Part shown: positions 17,604 to 26,324 of the stretch, piece after piece | Layout: every line of letters starts with the position of its first letter | Position numbering within the stretch: the stretch's first letter is position 1 | Source: Agriterribacter sp035444585 | GTDB lineage: Bacteria; Bacteroidota; Bacteroidia; Chitinophagales; Chitinophagaceae | Assembly: GCF_035444585.1 (NCBI RefSeq) | Contig: NZ_DAOMOZ010000001.1 | Span: 1-64,000, forward strand | Length of the DNA stretch: 64,000 nucleotides | Direction of reading: 5' to 3' | Program-made: the position numbers and the translations under genes | Notes under the pieces: generated by a model | What the model was told of the DNA's origin: nothing | The model's input: only the letters and a program-made list of their open reading frames with translations | Database searches by the model: none

Positions 17604-17869
17604 TTTTGAAGTTTTTAGGTAAAACAATAACATTTTCCAAGCATGGTGCCCGTAGGAGTAGGAGATAATGTTATTCTTCAAAAGGGGAATTGGAAATACA
17701 CAGAATGTACTTAGCGAGATGTGCAAATAAACAAACATTACCCTGAATAAACAAATTTTATAAATTGCTTTTCTTTGGAAGCAAAATTGTTTGACTTATG
17801 TTAACAGAACGCCAATAGTATTATAATTTTAGCTATTTTGCCGCATCAAAACAATTATTGTTCACGCTT

Positions 17870-18640
17870 ATGCCATTACAATTAACCCGCCCGTTGGCTG
17901 TTATTGACCTGGAAACGACCGGAACGAACCTGGCGGTTGACCGTATTGTTGAATTAGCTATAGTAAAAGTGCAGCCAGACGGTAGCCGGGTAGTGAAGAG
18001 AAAGCTGGTTAATCCTCAGATGCCGATTCCTAAAGCATCTTCCGATGTGCATGGCATCACCGATGATATGGTTAAGGATGCACCTTCTTTTAAACAGATC
18101 GCCAATGAAATACGCCAGTTTTTATACAACTGTGATTTGGCAGGATACAATTCCAACCGTTTTGATATTCCTATGCTGGTAGAAGAATTCTTGCGTTCGG
18201 GGCTGGAATTTGATGTTACCAACCGGCATTTACTGGACGTTCAAAAGCTTTATCATATGATGGAGCCGCGCACATTGAGTGCAGCGTATAAATTTTATTG
18301 CGGGAAAGATCTTGATAACGCGCATAGTGCTGAGGCAGATGCTGTCGCAACTTTTGAAATACTGGAGTCGCAATTGGAGAAATATACCCAGGTGGGTACA
18401 ACTGTGGAATCGGTTATTAAGTTTACCGGACAGGAACAAATTGTGGATTTCGCCCGGCGTTTTATCATGGAAAATGAAATAGAAATCTTTAATTTCGGAA
18501 AACATAAGGGTAGGCCTGTAACCGAAGTGCTTAAAGCTGAACCTCAGTATTACGATTGGATGATGAAGGGCGATTTTCCTATGCATACCAAACAAAAGCT
18601 TACCGAAATTCTTAACCGGACCTTGTTAAAGAAAGCGTAA
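17870..18640 (+). CDS. DEDDh 3'-5' exonuclease (DnaQ/PolC-type)
   Basis: A 256-residue nuclease. I use the ATG at 17870; a TTG at 17858 would add four residues. ExoI motif is AVIDLETTGTN (Asp and Glu), ExoII lies in LAGYNSNRFDIPML (Asp), and ExoIII is NAHSAEADAVATFEIL (His and Asp). All DEDDh residues are present. The C-terminal 70 residues (FNFGKHKGRPVTEVL...YYDWMMKGDFP) form a second small domain common in Bacteroidota homologues. It could proofread or trim DNA. No polymerase gene is adjacent, so the exact role is open. Confidence 0.9.
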   Translation: MPLQLTRPLAVIDLETTGTNLAVDRIVELAIVKVQPDGSRVVKRKLVNPQMPIPKASSDVHGITDDMVKDAPSFKQIANEIRQFLYNCDLAGYNSNRFDIPMLVEEFLRSGLEFDVTNRHLLDVQKLYHMMEPRTLSAAYKFYCGKDLDNAHSAEADAVATFEILESQLEKYTQVGTTVESVIKFTGQEQIVDFARRFIMENEIEIFNFGKHKGRPVTEVLKAEPQYYDWMMKGDFPMHTKQKLTEILNRTLLKKA

Positions 18641-18698
18641 ATTCATTTTTAAAAAAAGAGCATAAAGTAATTTTATAGTACAAAAAATACAATCTCTG

Positions 18699-19478
18699 TT
18701 GGAAAAGCTGGTGGTCATACCTACTTACAATGAAAATGAAAATATAAAGTCCATCCTTCACGCTATTTTCGGAATGGATCTTAATTTTCATGTGCTGGTT
18801 GTTGATGATAATTCCCCCGATGGTACTGCCGCTTTGGTGCGGGAAATGCAAAAAGGGTATCCTGGTCAGTTGTTCCTCCGGGTACGTGAAGGTAAACAGG
18901 GGCTGGGCACTGCCTATATTGACGGGTTCAAATGGGCAATAGACAGGGGGTACCGGTATATTTTTGAAATGGATGCCGATTTCTCTCATAATCCTGAAGA
19001 CCTTGAACGATTGTACCAGGCATGCGCATACAGAGCCGATGTTGTGGTTGGTTCACGGTATGTAAAAGGAGGCAAAACAGTAAACTGGAGCCGCTACAGG
19101 AACATACTTTCCAAGGGCGGGGCATTGTATACACGTATTTTAACCTGGATGCCCGTTAAAGATCCCACGGCGGGCTTCATCTGTTACAGAAAAGAAGTGC
19201 TGGAAACCATTAATTTCGATCAGATCAATTTCGTCGGGTATGCTTTCCAGATAGAAATGAAATTTGCCGCATGGAAACTTGGCTTTAAGGTTGTTGAAAT
19301 ACCTATCACCTTTGTTGACCGCAAATTCGGTACCTCAAAAATGAATAAGAATATTGTAAAAGAAGGTATATTGGGAGTGCTTAAGATACAGTGGCAAAGC
19401 ATGTTTAAAAATTACCGCAGAAAAGTACGTAATAGTTTTATTCCCACATCAACGCTCCGGGCTGAGGTATTGAGTTAA
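18699..19478 (+). CDS. Polyprenol monophosphomannose synthase (GT2)
   Basis: A 259-residue GT2 glycosyltransferase like dolichol-phosphate mannosyltransferases, which move mannose (or a related sugar) from a nucleotide donor to a lipid phosphate. The start is TTG at 18699; the first residues (EKLVVIPTYNENENI) already belong to the donor-binding strand, so there is no room for a later start. VVDDNSPDGTA and FEMDADFSHNPEDL are the metal/nucleotide motifs, and RKFGTSKMN is the family signature. No C-terminal membrane domain is present. A 16-bp tandem duplication straddles its stop codon. Confidence 0.9.
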   Translation: MEKLVVIPTYNENENIKSILHAIFGMDLNFHVLVVDDNSPDGTAALVREMQKGYPGQLFLRVREGKQGLGTAYIDGFKWAIDRGYRYIFEMDADFSHNPEDLERLYQACAYRADVVVGSRYVKGGKTVNWSRYRNILSKGGALYTRILTWMPVKDPTAGFICYRKEVLETINFDQINFVGYAFQIEMKFAAWKLGFKVVEIPITFVDRKFGTSKMNKNIVKEGILGVLKIQWQSMFKNYRRKVRNSFIPTSTLRAEVLS

Positions 19479-19495
19479 AGAGGTATTGAGTTAAA
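19464..19495. repeat. Perfect 16-bp tandem duplication across a stop codon
   Basis: GAGGTATTGAGTTAAA occurs at 19464-19479 and again, identically, at 19480-19495. The first copy holds the stop codon of the mannosyltransferase gene, so the second copy is outside the frame's translated part. Confidence 0.9.
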
Positions 19496-19565
19496 TCTGT
19501 GCTGCCCGTAGAGTGCGTGTTACAGAAGTGTGCTTCCGTGTGTATTGACTAATTTTATTTTTTTA

Positions 19566-20435
19566 ATGAAGAAGGCTTTATTGTCTTTACATGCAGCAAT
19601 ATTCCTGGCAGGTTTTTCGGGCATACTGGGCAGGCTTATAACATTAAACGAAGGATTACTGGTATGGTGGCGGCTTTTTATCACCTCATGTACCCTCGCA
19701 ATGATCTTTTTGTTTACGGGCGGCTTGCAGAAAGTTGCCCTTTCTTTGCATTTGCGTATACTTGCAACGGGCGCTGTTGTTGCTTTGCACTGGGTGCTTT
19801 TTTATGGCAGTATTAAATATGCCAATGTATCTGTTGCCCTGGTGTGTTTTTCTGCCATTGGTTTTTTTTCTGCTTTCCTGGAGCCGTTGATACTGCATAG
19901 AAAAATAGATTGGGTTGAAGTGCTGTACGGCACATTGGCCATTGCAGGGATCTGGTTGATCTTTCATTTCGATAAGCAATATAAACTGGGGATACTGCTG
20001 GGCATTATCTCTTCATTGTTTGCCGCCTTATTTCCTGTGCTCAATAAAAAAATAATTAGGCATATATCTCCTCAAAGCCTTACGTTTTATGAGCTTACAG
20101 GCGGGCTCATTGTATTAACTTTAAGCATGCCTTTTTACCTCGGCTTTTTTCCGGAAGATCATGTCATGCCTACTGCCGGAGATTTTCTCTGGCTGCTGGT
20201 ATTGGGTTGGTTTTGTACAGTCCTTGCTTTTAACCTGTCGCTTCAGGCATTGAAAAAAATATCCCCCTTTACTGTAAACCTCAGCTATAATCTTGAGCCG
20301 GTATATGGTATTATACTCGCCTTTATTGTGTATGATGAGCATGAATATTTAAGCAGTGGTTTTTATTGCGGATTGTCATTGATATTGTTAACAGTAGCTT
20401 TGCAAACCCGGAGGCTGTACTACAGGAGGGCATGA
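19566..20435 (+). CDS. EamA/DMT family permease
   Basis: A 289-residue inner-membrane protein with about ten transmembrane helices in two EamA repeats (about 1-135 and 145-285). The ATG at 19566 starts directly with a membrane helix; an open frame to 19530 adds 12 unlikely residues. The family exports amino acids, metabolites or drugs. Conserved points are WWRLFIT, LHWVLFYGSIKYANVS and the second-repeat FNLSLQALKKISPFTVNLSYNLEPVYG. Substrate unknown. It is likely monocistronic. Confidence 0.88.
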   Translation: MKKALLSLHAAIFLAGFSGILGRLITLNEGLLVWWRLFITSCTLAMIFLFTGGLQKVALSLHLRILATGAVVALHWVLFYGSIKYANVSVALVCFSAIGFFSAFLEPLILHRKIDWVEVLYGTLAIAGIWLIFHFDKQYKLGILLGIISSLFAALFPVLNKKIIRHISPQSLTFYELTGGLIVLTLSMPFYLGFFPEDHVMPTAGDFLWLLVLGWFCTVLAFNLSLQALKKISPFTVNLSYNLEPVYGIILAFIVYDEHEYLSSGFYCGLSLILLTVALQTRRLYYRRA

Positions 20436-20484
20436 AAGAAGTTTAATCTTATCTTGCGAACTGATCAGAAAAATATAAAAGAAT

Positions 20485-23433
20485 ATGAGAAAGATCTTTT
20501 TCATTATAGTCATATTACTGGCGGTAAAGGTAAATGCACAACATAAAAAGCCTCTTGATCATACGGTATATGATGGCTGGCAAGCTATTGGTGAGAGGGA
20601 GATAAGCAATAACGGCAAATGGGTTGTGTATACAATTGACGTTCAGGAAGGAGACGGAACGCTTGTTATTCAATCTGCCGATTCAAAGTACCGGGAAACA
20701 ATTGCAAGGGGTTATAATATTGCCATTACGGAAGACAGCAGGTATGCTGTTTTTAAAATAAAACCGCCTTATGCAGGTATAAGGCAGGCCCGCATTCAAA
20801 ACAAAACACCCGATCAGTTTCCCAAAGATTCATTGGCCGTTGTGGAATTGGGTAAAGGTGTGGTTGTGAAAGCAGCAAGAGTTAAGTCGTATAAAATCCC
20901 GGAAAAGAATGCCCAGTGGATAGCCTGGCAACTGGAAAAACCAATAGCCGATTCTTCCAAAAAAGGAGCTGCATCCGATTCATTGGCAAAGCGGATAGAC
21001 TCATTAAAAAGATCGGTTACAGAACCTACCCCCGAACAGGCAAAGAAAAGACAACGGATCACCAACCCGCCTGTTATTAAAAATGATAATGCAATTTTTT
21101 TGAATGATACTGCGGTTTCTTACTGTGATGCCAATGAGAGGACGGATCCGGGCAAAAAGAAAGAAGAAGGTACAGCGCTGGTTATTTTTAACCTGCGCGA
21201 CAGCGTGCAGCGAACGCTTGATTTTGTAAGTGAATATGTATGGAGCAAGACCGGAAATGTTTTAATAACAGAAACGATGCCGGTCAAAAAAGACAGTTTG
21301 CGCAAGGCCGCAGTATGTATCTTCAGAACAGTTGAGAACCGGTTTGATACGGTCATGAAAGGCGGGAACGATTTCAGGAATTATGCTATTGACGAACAGG
21401 GATACCAGGTTGCTTTTGTTGCTGAAAGAGACAGCAGTGAGAAGGCACTTCAGAAATTCTACAAATTGTGGTATTGGCAAAACGGTTATGACAGTGCAGT
21501 AATGATCGCCGATAAAAATATTGAAGGGATGCCTGTTGGCTGGAGTATCAGTGAAAATGGAAGTGTGCATTTTAGTAAGTCGGGGAAACGGCTTTTTGCA
21601 GGATCCGCGCCTGTTCAGCCGCCCAGGGATACATCCCTGATAAGTATTGACCTGGTGAAAGTTGATATCTGGAATTATAAAGACGAGTACCTTCAACCCA
21701 TACAATTGAAGAACCTGGATAAGGATCTTAAAAAGAGTTACACAGCAATGATTGATCTGGATGATAGAAAATTTGTTCAGCTTGCAGACAGGCAGGTTGA
21801 AAATATTATTTCCGGCAATGAGGGAGACGGTGATTTTTTTGTAGGTGTCACGGATGCGGGTAAACGCGCCGCTTTGCAGTGGGAGGGGAGAACCCTGAAA
21901 GATATTTATATCATACAACCGGGAGACGGAACCCGGGAATTGATCAGGAAAGATCTTTCGGGATATGTTACCGTGTCGCCTGCCGGTAAGTATGTGCTGT
22001 GGTATGATGCAAAAGCGCACCAGTATTTTACCTGGCGAGACGGCAAAACAAAGAATATTTCTTCAGGCATCCGCACAAAATTATACGATGAGGACTTTGA
22101 TATGCCAACCGACCCTTCTTCTTACGGTGTGATGGCCTGGACGCAAAGCGATCTGTCTGTTATGGTATACGACAAATTTGATATCTGGCAACTGGACCCC
22201 GACAAGGTTGTTGCTCCTCTTAATGTTACCGCAGGCGAAGGACGAAAAAATAAAATAACGTACAGATATGTTCGTACCGATCCCGAAAAAAAATTCATTA
22301 CGCCTTCCGAGGAGATACTGCTGCATATGTTTGCTGAAGGTAATAAACATGCTGGTTTAGCTACCTATAAAGTATTGAGCACGGCAAAACCTGTTACTGT
22401 TGTTAACGGGCCTTTTGCCATCAGCAGCAACAGGATAGCTAAAGCGAGGGATAGCAACATTTATGTTTATACAAAGGAGAGCTATATAGATCCGCCAGAC
22501 CTGTATATAAATGCCGGATGGCAACAGGAAACCAGGTTAAGTGCCATTAATCCGCAGCAGGCCGATTATAACTGGGGCACTGCAGAGCTGTTTAAATGGA
22601 AAGCCTATAACGGCAGGCAGGCAACAGGTATTGTATATAAGCCCGAAGACTTTGATCCTAAGAAAAAATATCCTGCCATCTGTTATTTCTATGAAAAGCT
22701 TAGTGATGGGTTGTACCACTATATTCCTCCGGCACCTACTCCCAGCCGGTTGAATATTTCTTTTTTTGTGAGCAGGGGCTATATTGTTTTTGTTCCGGAT
22801 ATTTCATATACAACCGGCTACCCGGGCAGAAGTGCATATAATTATATTGTAAGCGGCGCAAGGGCATTGGTTAAAAAAGGATGGATAGACAGTACCCGGC
22901 TGGGAATCCAGGGGCAAAGCTGGGGCGGTTATCAGGCAGCTTATGTTATTACGCGAACCAGGTTATTTAAAGCGGCATGGGCCGGGGCTCCGGTGAGCAA
23001 TATGACGAGCGCGTATGGTGGTATCCGGTGGTCAACCGGTATGAACCGGCAGTTCCAGTATGAAAAAACCCAAAGCCGCATAGGAGCCACCTTATGGCAA
23101 AAGCCGCAATTGTATATAGAAAACTCGCCCTTGTTTTACCTGCCAAAGGTAACTACACCGTTGGTGATCATGCACAACGATAACGACGGGGCCGTGCCCT
23201 GGTACCAGGGCATTGAGTTGTTTACAGGCTTACGCCGGTTGAATAAACCTGTATGGCTGATCAATTATAATGGTGAGGCGCACAATGTAATGGAGCGGAA
23301 GAACAGGAAGGATTTGCAGATAAGAGAGCAGCAGTTTTTTGACTGGCAGTTGAAAGGACATCGCCCGGCACAATGGCTGAGCGAAGGCGTGCCTGCTGTT
23401 ATGAAAGGAAAAGTATGGGGACTGGAAGATTGA
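20485..23433 (+). CDS. Exported S9 family prolyl oligopeptidase-like peptidase
   Basis: A 982-residue secreted serine peptidase. It opens with a signal peptide (MRKIFFIIVILLAVKVNAQ). A long beta-propeller-like N-terminal region (about 30-690) precedes an alpha/beta-hydrolase catalytic domain. The nucleophile is Ser812 in GQSWGGY. The likely acid is Asp in HNDNDGAVPW and the likely His is in NGEAHNV near residue 940. Such periplasmic enzymes in Bacteroidota degrade peptides for nutrition. A hairpin followed by T lies 28 bp after the stop. No transport genes are adjacent. Confidence 0.88.
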   Translation: MRKIFFIIVILLAVKVNAQHKKPLDHTVYDGWQAIGEREISNNGKWVVYTIDVQEGDGTLVIQSADSKYRETIARGYNIAITEDSRYAVFKIKPPYAGIRQARIQNKTPDQFPKDSLAVVELGKGVVVKAARVKSYKIPEKNAQWIAWQLEKPIADSSKKGAASDSLAKRIDSLKRSVTEPTPEQAKKRQRITNPPVIKNDNAIFLNDTAVSYCDANERTDPGKKKEEGTALVIFNLRDSVQRTLDFVSEYVWSKTGNVLITETMPVKKDSLRKAAVCIFRTVENRFDTVMKGGNDFRNYAIDEQGYQVAFVAERDSSEKALQKFYKLWYWQNGYDSAVMIADKNIEGMPVGWSISENGSVHFSKSGKRLFAGSAPVQPPRDTSLISIDLVKVDIWNYKDEYLQPIQLKNLDKDLKKSYTAMIDLDDRKFVQLADRQVENIISGNEGDGDFFVGVTDAGKRAALQWEGRTLKDIYIIQPGDGTRELIRKDLSGYVTVSPAGKYVLWYDAKAHQYFTWRDGKTKNISSGIRTKLYDEDFDMPTDPSSYGVMAWTQSDLSVMVYDKFDIWQLDPDKVVAPLNVTAGEGRKNKITYRYVRTDPEKKFITPSEEILLHMFAEGNKHAGLATYKVLSTAKPVTVVNGPFAISSNRIAKARDSNIYVYTKESYIDPPDLYINAGWQQETRLSAINPQQADYNWGTAELFKWKAYNGRQATGIVYKPEDFDPKKKYPAICYFYEKLSDGLYHYIPPAPTPSRLNISFFVSRGYIVFVPDISYTTGYPGRSAYNYIVSGARALVKKGWIDSTRLGIQGQSWGGYQAAYVITRTRLFKAAWAGAPVSNMTSAYGGIRWSTGMNRQFQYEKTQSRIGATLWQKPQLYIENSPLFYLPKVTTPLVIMHNDNDGAVPWYQGIELFTGLRRLNKPVWLINYNGEAHNVMERKNRKDLQIREQQFFDWQLKGHRPAQWLSEGVPAVMKGKVWGLED

Positions 23434-23460
23434 GAAAAGAAGAATGGTAGTGGGGTTGCG

Positions 23461-23488
23461 CAGAAAATCAGATCATATTTTCTGTTTT
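23461..23488 (+). terminator. Probable terminator after the S9 peptidase
   Basis: CAGAAAAT (23461-23468) pairs with ATTTTCTG (23477-23484) across an 8-nt loop and is followed by TTTT. The stem is AT-rich, so strength is uncertain. Confidence 0.5.
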
Positions 23489-23519
23489 ATGATGGTTTAT
23501 TTCAAAATCACAATATTGC

Positions 23520-23602
23520 AATTATAGCCTTTTTAGGCTATAATTTAAAAATATAGCCTTTTTAGGCTATATTTTGAGAATATAGCCTTTTTAGGCTATA
23601 TT
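23520..23602. repeat. Three palindromes at exact 29-bp spacing (operator array)
   Basis: Three copies of TATAGCC-TTTTTA-GGCTATA. Perfect arms extend to 10 bp in copy 1 (23520-23545), 11 bp in copy 2 (23548-23575) and 9 bp in copy 3 (23579-23602). Centres lie at 23532.5, 23561.5 and 23590.5, two steps of exactly 29 bp. The same 6-nt core and flanks recur without a change. They sit directly upstream of the SatD-like gene and I infer binding sites for a dimeric regulator. Confidence 0.9.
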
Positions 23603-23604
23603 TG
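23573..23604 (+). promoter_or_regulatory. Promoter of the SatD-like/DUF3307 operon
   Basis: TTTG at 23573-23576 and TATATTTG at 23597-23604 match the Bacteroidota -33 and -7 elements with a 20-bp spacer. Palindrome 3 occupies the spacer and the -7 box; palindrome 2 overlaps the -33 box. Expected start of transcription is near 23610, 13 nt before the ATG. Confidence 0.75.
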
Positions 23605-23622
23605 AAATGAAAACCATAGCAT

Positions 23623-24234
23623 ATGTCTCTTGCCGCCGTTATAACCGCTGATATTGTAAACTCCACGGTTCCCGGAACTGCCATGGGAAAGAAGCTGGTA
23701 GCACGGCTCAGCACTGTTTTAAAAAATTATAAATTCGAATTCTATCGCGGCGATAGTTTCCAGGCGTATGTTAAAGATCCTTCAGCGGCATTAAAATTAG
23801 CCATCCGGTTGAGAACCGCGGCCAAAAGTTTTTCCGGCATATACGATGTGCGCATCAGCATAGGAATAGGCAAAGCGGCCAGGAATGTGCAAGCTTTGCG
23901 AACTGCCAGCAGTGAGGCTTTCATCTTATCGGGAAGAATGTTTGAACAGCTAAAAGATGATCAGCGCTTATGGATCCAGTCGGCCAATGAAAACGCGAAT
24001 ATTGCTTTTAGGGTTATTGCATATTTCACGGATTATATCCTAAAACGGTTAACATCAAGACAGGCTGAAGTTGTGCTGGAGCTTTTGAAGGAGCAGACCC
24101 AGACAGCGGTATCCCAAAAGCTAAAAATAAAACAGTCTACCATCAATAAACATGCGCAGTCGGCAGGGTGGGCGGAAATAGAAAAGATATTGCACGAATA
24201 CAATCAAATGATCATTCAATTTAATCCGGCATGA
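23623..24234 (+). CDS. SatD-like protein: cyclase-like N-terminus plus helix-turn-helix
   Basis: A 203-residue cytoplasmic protein. Residues 1-140 resemble the SatD family and, more remotely, a class III nucleotide cyclase fold: AAVITADIVNST (metal-Asp position), FYRGDSFQAYV (second Asp) and VRISIGIGKA. Residues about 145-200 form a DNA-binding helix-turn-helix (LTSRQAEVVLELLKEQ...AVSQKLKIKQSTINKH). So it could sense a nucleotide-like ligand and bind DNA. Three palindromes in its own promoter are the obvious candidate sites. It overlaps the DUF3307 gene by 4 bp (ATGA). Whether it has catalytic activity cannot be judged. Confidence 0.72.
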   Translation: MSLAAVITADIVNSTVPGTAMGKKLVARLSTVLKNYKFEFYRGDSFQAYVKDPSAALKLAIRLRTAAKSFSGIYDVRISIGIGKAARNVQALRTASSEAFILSGRMFEQLKDDQRLWIQSANENANIAFRVIAYFTDYILKRLTSRQAEVVLELLKEQTQTAVSQKLKIKQSTINKHAQSAGWAEIEKILHEYNQMIIQFNPA

Positions 24235-24935
24235 GCACCATCTGGCTGATAAAACTGATCCTGTCGCACCTGCTGGCAGACTTTGTACTGCAACCGCGAA
24301 AATGGGTCAATGATCGCTGCTCGAGGCATTTTTCCTCTCCCTGGCTCTACCTGCATACTTTGATAGCTGCCGCATTGGCACTGGTGCTTACGGGCTTTCA
24401 ATACTGGCATTTTGCTTTGGTCATCTTTGTATCGCACACCCTTATTGACGGATGGAAATCGTACCGGCCTCAAACTGTATTGTATTTCTTAACAGACCAG
24501 CTAATGCACCTGCTGGTTATTATAGCCTGCTGGTATTATGCTTTTTATACCATTGCGGATATAAAGGAATGGTTGCAGGCAACCGGCAACAATCATCATT
24601 TCTGGATCATAACAACAGCCTATGTATTTTTGAGCTTTCCGGCGGGCATTATGATCGGGCAAATGACACGTAAATGGAGCGACCAGTTGCCCCGCAGTGC
24701 CGGGCTTGCCAATGCAGGCAAGTGGATCGGTATTTTAGAACGCATCCTTATCCTCACTTTCTTACTGCAGGATCAGTATGCAGCGATCGGCCTTCTGATT
24801 ACGGCAAAGGGATTGCTCCGGTTCAGCGAAAAAGACAGGCAGGAAGAAAAAACCGAATATGTGCTGATCGGATCACTGATCAGCTTTTCCATATCTGTGA
24901 TAACAGGGATTGTTGTAAAATATCTTGCTACCTAA
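24231..24935 (+). CDS. DUF3307 integral membrane protein
   Basis: A 234-residue protein with six or so transmembrane helices. The start (LIKLILSHLLADFVLQPRKWVNDR) is the DUF3307 signature, with a conserved His and Asp in the first helix, followed by FVSHTLIDGWKSY and FLTDQLMHLLVI, again with paired His/Asp residues. Intramembrane His and Asp would suit metal binding, but no function is established. The ATGA overlap with the SatD-like gene means that the two are made together. I infer a regulator/membrane-partner pair. Confidence 0.82.
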   Translation: MSTIWLIKLILSHLLADFVLQPRKWVNDRCSRHFSSPWLYLHTLIAAALALVLTGFQYWHFALVIFVSHTLIDGWKSYRPQTVLYFLTDQLMHLLVIIACWYYAFYTIADIKEWLQATGNNHHFWIITTAYVFLSFPAGIMIGQMTRKWSDQLPRSAGLANAGKWIGILERILILTFLLQDQYAAIGLLITAKGLLRFSEKDRQEEKTEYVLIGSLISFSISVITGIVVKYLAT

Positions 24936-25038
24936 TGAATGATGCGGGGATGAAGTTTTGGAACCCAATTCCGGTATAAACCGGTAAAACCTGTCTCTTT
25001 ATGCTTATGATGCTATAACTATAAAAAATAATTCAATA

Positions 25039-25638
25039 ATGAGAGATCGCTTTACCGTACCAATAATGCTTTGCCTGACTTTTATTGCCGGTTCATGGGC
25101 AATACAACCCCGGTGGATTTCACTTTTCAATGGAAAGGATCTTTCGGGGTGGGTAGCGAGAGGTGATGCAACATGGGAGGTAAAGGAAGGCGTGATCATT
25201 GGGCAAAATGGCCGGGGACACCTGTATGCCGCACCCGTAGTTGAAGATTTTGAGGTGAAAGGTGAATTCCGGATAACCGGCCAGGGTAAAGGCGCCAACA
25301 GCGGTTTGTATATAAGAGCCAGCGAACCGGAAGATAACCCCGATGGTTTTCCACGCGGCTATGAAGCACAAATATGCAATAACCAGGAAGCGCATACCGG
25401 TTGGCTTTGGAAGCCGGGAAAGCCTACCGGTAAAGCTACAGCGTTGCTCACCAGGGATGGAGAATGGTTCCTGATGAAGGTGAGAGCCATAGGTGACAGT
25501 ATAAATATATGGGTGAAGGATCAATTGGTGATGAGTTACAGCGATAGTGAATATAAAAAAGGAAAATTCGCGATCCAGTGCCATAACCCGGGTATGATGG
25601 TGGAAGCACGAAATTTATATTACCGGAAACTCAAATAA
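25039..25638 (+). CDS. Exported DUF1080 (3-keto-disaccharide hydrolase-like) protein
   Basis: A 199-residue secreted protein with a signal peptide (MRDRFTVPIMLCLTFIAGSW). The mature part is one concanavalin-like jelly roll of the DUF1080 family: WISLFNGKDLSGWVARG, VKEGVIIGQNGRGHLY, GANSGLYIRASEP and GYEAQICN. Some family members hydrolyse 3-keto-glycosides produced by Gfo/Idh/MocA oxidases. Here it stands alone in front of rpiA, 1 bp apart. The oxidoreductases at 59605-62076 are too far away to be its operon partners. Confidence 0.87.
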   Translation: MRDRFTVPIMLCLTFIAGSWAIQPRWISLFNGKDLSGWVARGDATWEVKEGVIIGQNGRGHLYAAPVVEDFEVKGEFRITGQGKGANSGLYIRASEPEDNPDGFPRGYEAQICNNQEAHTGWLWKPGKPTGKATALLTRDGEWFLMKVRAIGDSINIWVKDQLVMSYSDSEYKKGKFAIQCHNPGMMVEARNLYYRKLK

Positions 25639-25639
25639 C

Positions 25640-26305
25640 ATGAATGCAAAACAGGCAGCGGCTCACAAGGCAGTACAGTACATTAAAGATGGAATGATAG
25701 TAGGACTGGGCACCGGCTCTACAGCTTACTGGGCTATTCAATACCTGGGAGAAAGAGTGAAACAGGGTATGCAGATCACTGCAGTAGCAACTTCTGATCA
25801 AACAGAAAGGCTGGCATTGCAATGCGGCATAAAGATCAGTGACATGGATGCTGTTGATCATATTGATATAGACATTGACGGTGCAGACGAAATAGATCAC
25901 CGGCTTAATCTTATTAAAGGCGGGGGGGGCGCATTGTTGAGAGAGAAAATTGTAGCTGCAGGCAGTAAAACCTTTATTGTTATAGCAGATGAGAGCAAGA
26001 TGGTGAAAATACTTGGGCAGTTCCCGCTGCCGGTAGAGATCATCCCGTTTGGGTGGCAGCATACCTCCAGGCGACTGGCATTGCTGGGCTGTCAAACAGC
26101 AATGCGGCAAAAGGAAGCCGGGCCATTTAAAACCGATAATGGGAATTATATACTGGATTGTCGTTTCGGTTCCATTTCAGATCCTGCTGTACTGCAACAG
26201 CAAATCAACAGTATACCCGGCGTTGTAGAAAACGGTCTTTTTGTAAAAATGGCTTCTGCCGTGGTGGTGGGTTATAGCGATGGTACGGTGAAAGAATTTT
26301 CGTGA
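25640..26305 (+). CDS. rpiA: Ribose-5-phosphate isomerase A
   Basis: A 221-residue cytoplasmic enzyme that interconverts ribose-5-phosphate and ribulose-5-phosphate in the pentose phosphate pathway. GLGTGSTA (22-29) binds phosphate. DIDGADEID carries the catalytic Asp pair, and KGGGGALLREKIV carries the catalytic Glu and Lys. DESKMV and FPLPVEIIPF complete the family pattern. Length is normal. Its ATG is 1 bp past the stop of the DUF1080 gene. Confidence 0.96.
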   Translation: MNAKQAAAHKAVQYIKDGMIVGLGTGSTAYWAIQYLGERVKQGMQITAVATSDQTERLALQCGIKISDMDAVDHIDIDIDGADEIDHRLNLIKGGGGALLREKIVAAGSKTFIVIADESKMVKILGQFPLPVEIIPFGWQHTSRRLALLGCQTAMRQKEAGPFKTDNGNYILDCRFGSISDPAVLQQQINSIPGVVENGLFVKMASAVVVGYSDGTVKEFS

Positions 26306-26324
26306 ACAACAATACCCGGACCGA

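Noticed and set aside
23520..23602. CRISPR array
   Set aside because: Only three palindromes with short AT-rich spacers of about 9 bp between cores, and no cas genes. The promoter overlap fits operators better.
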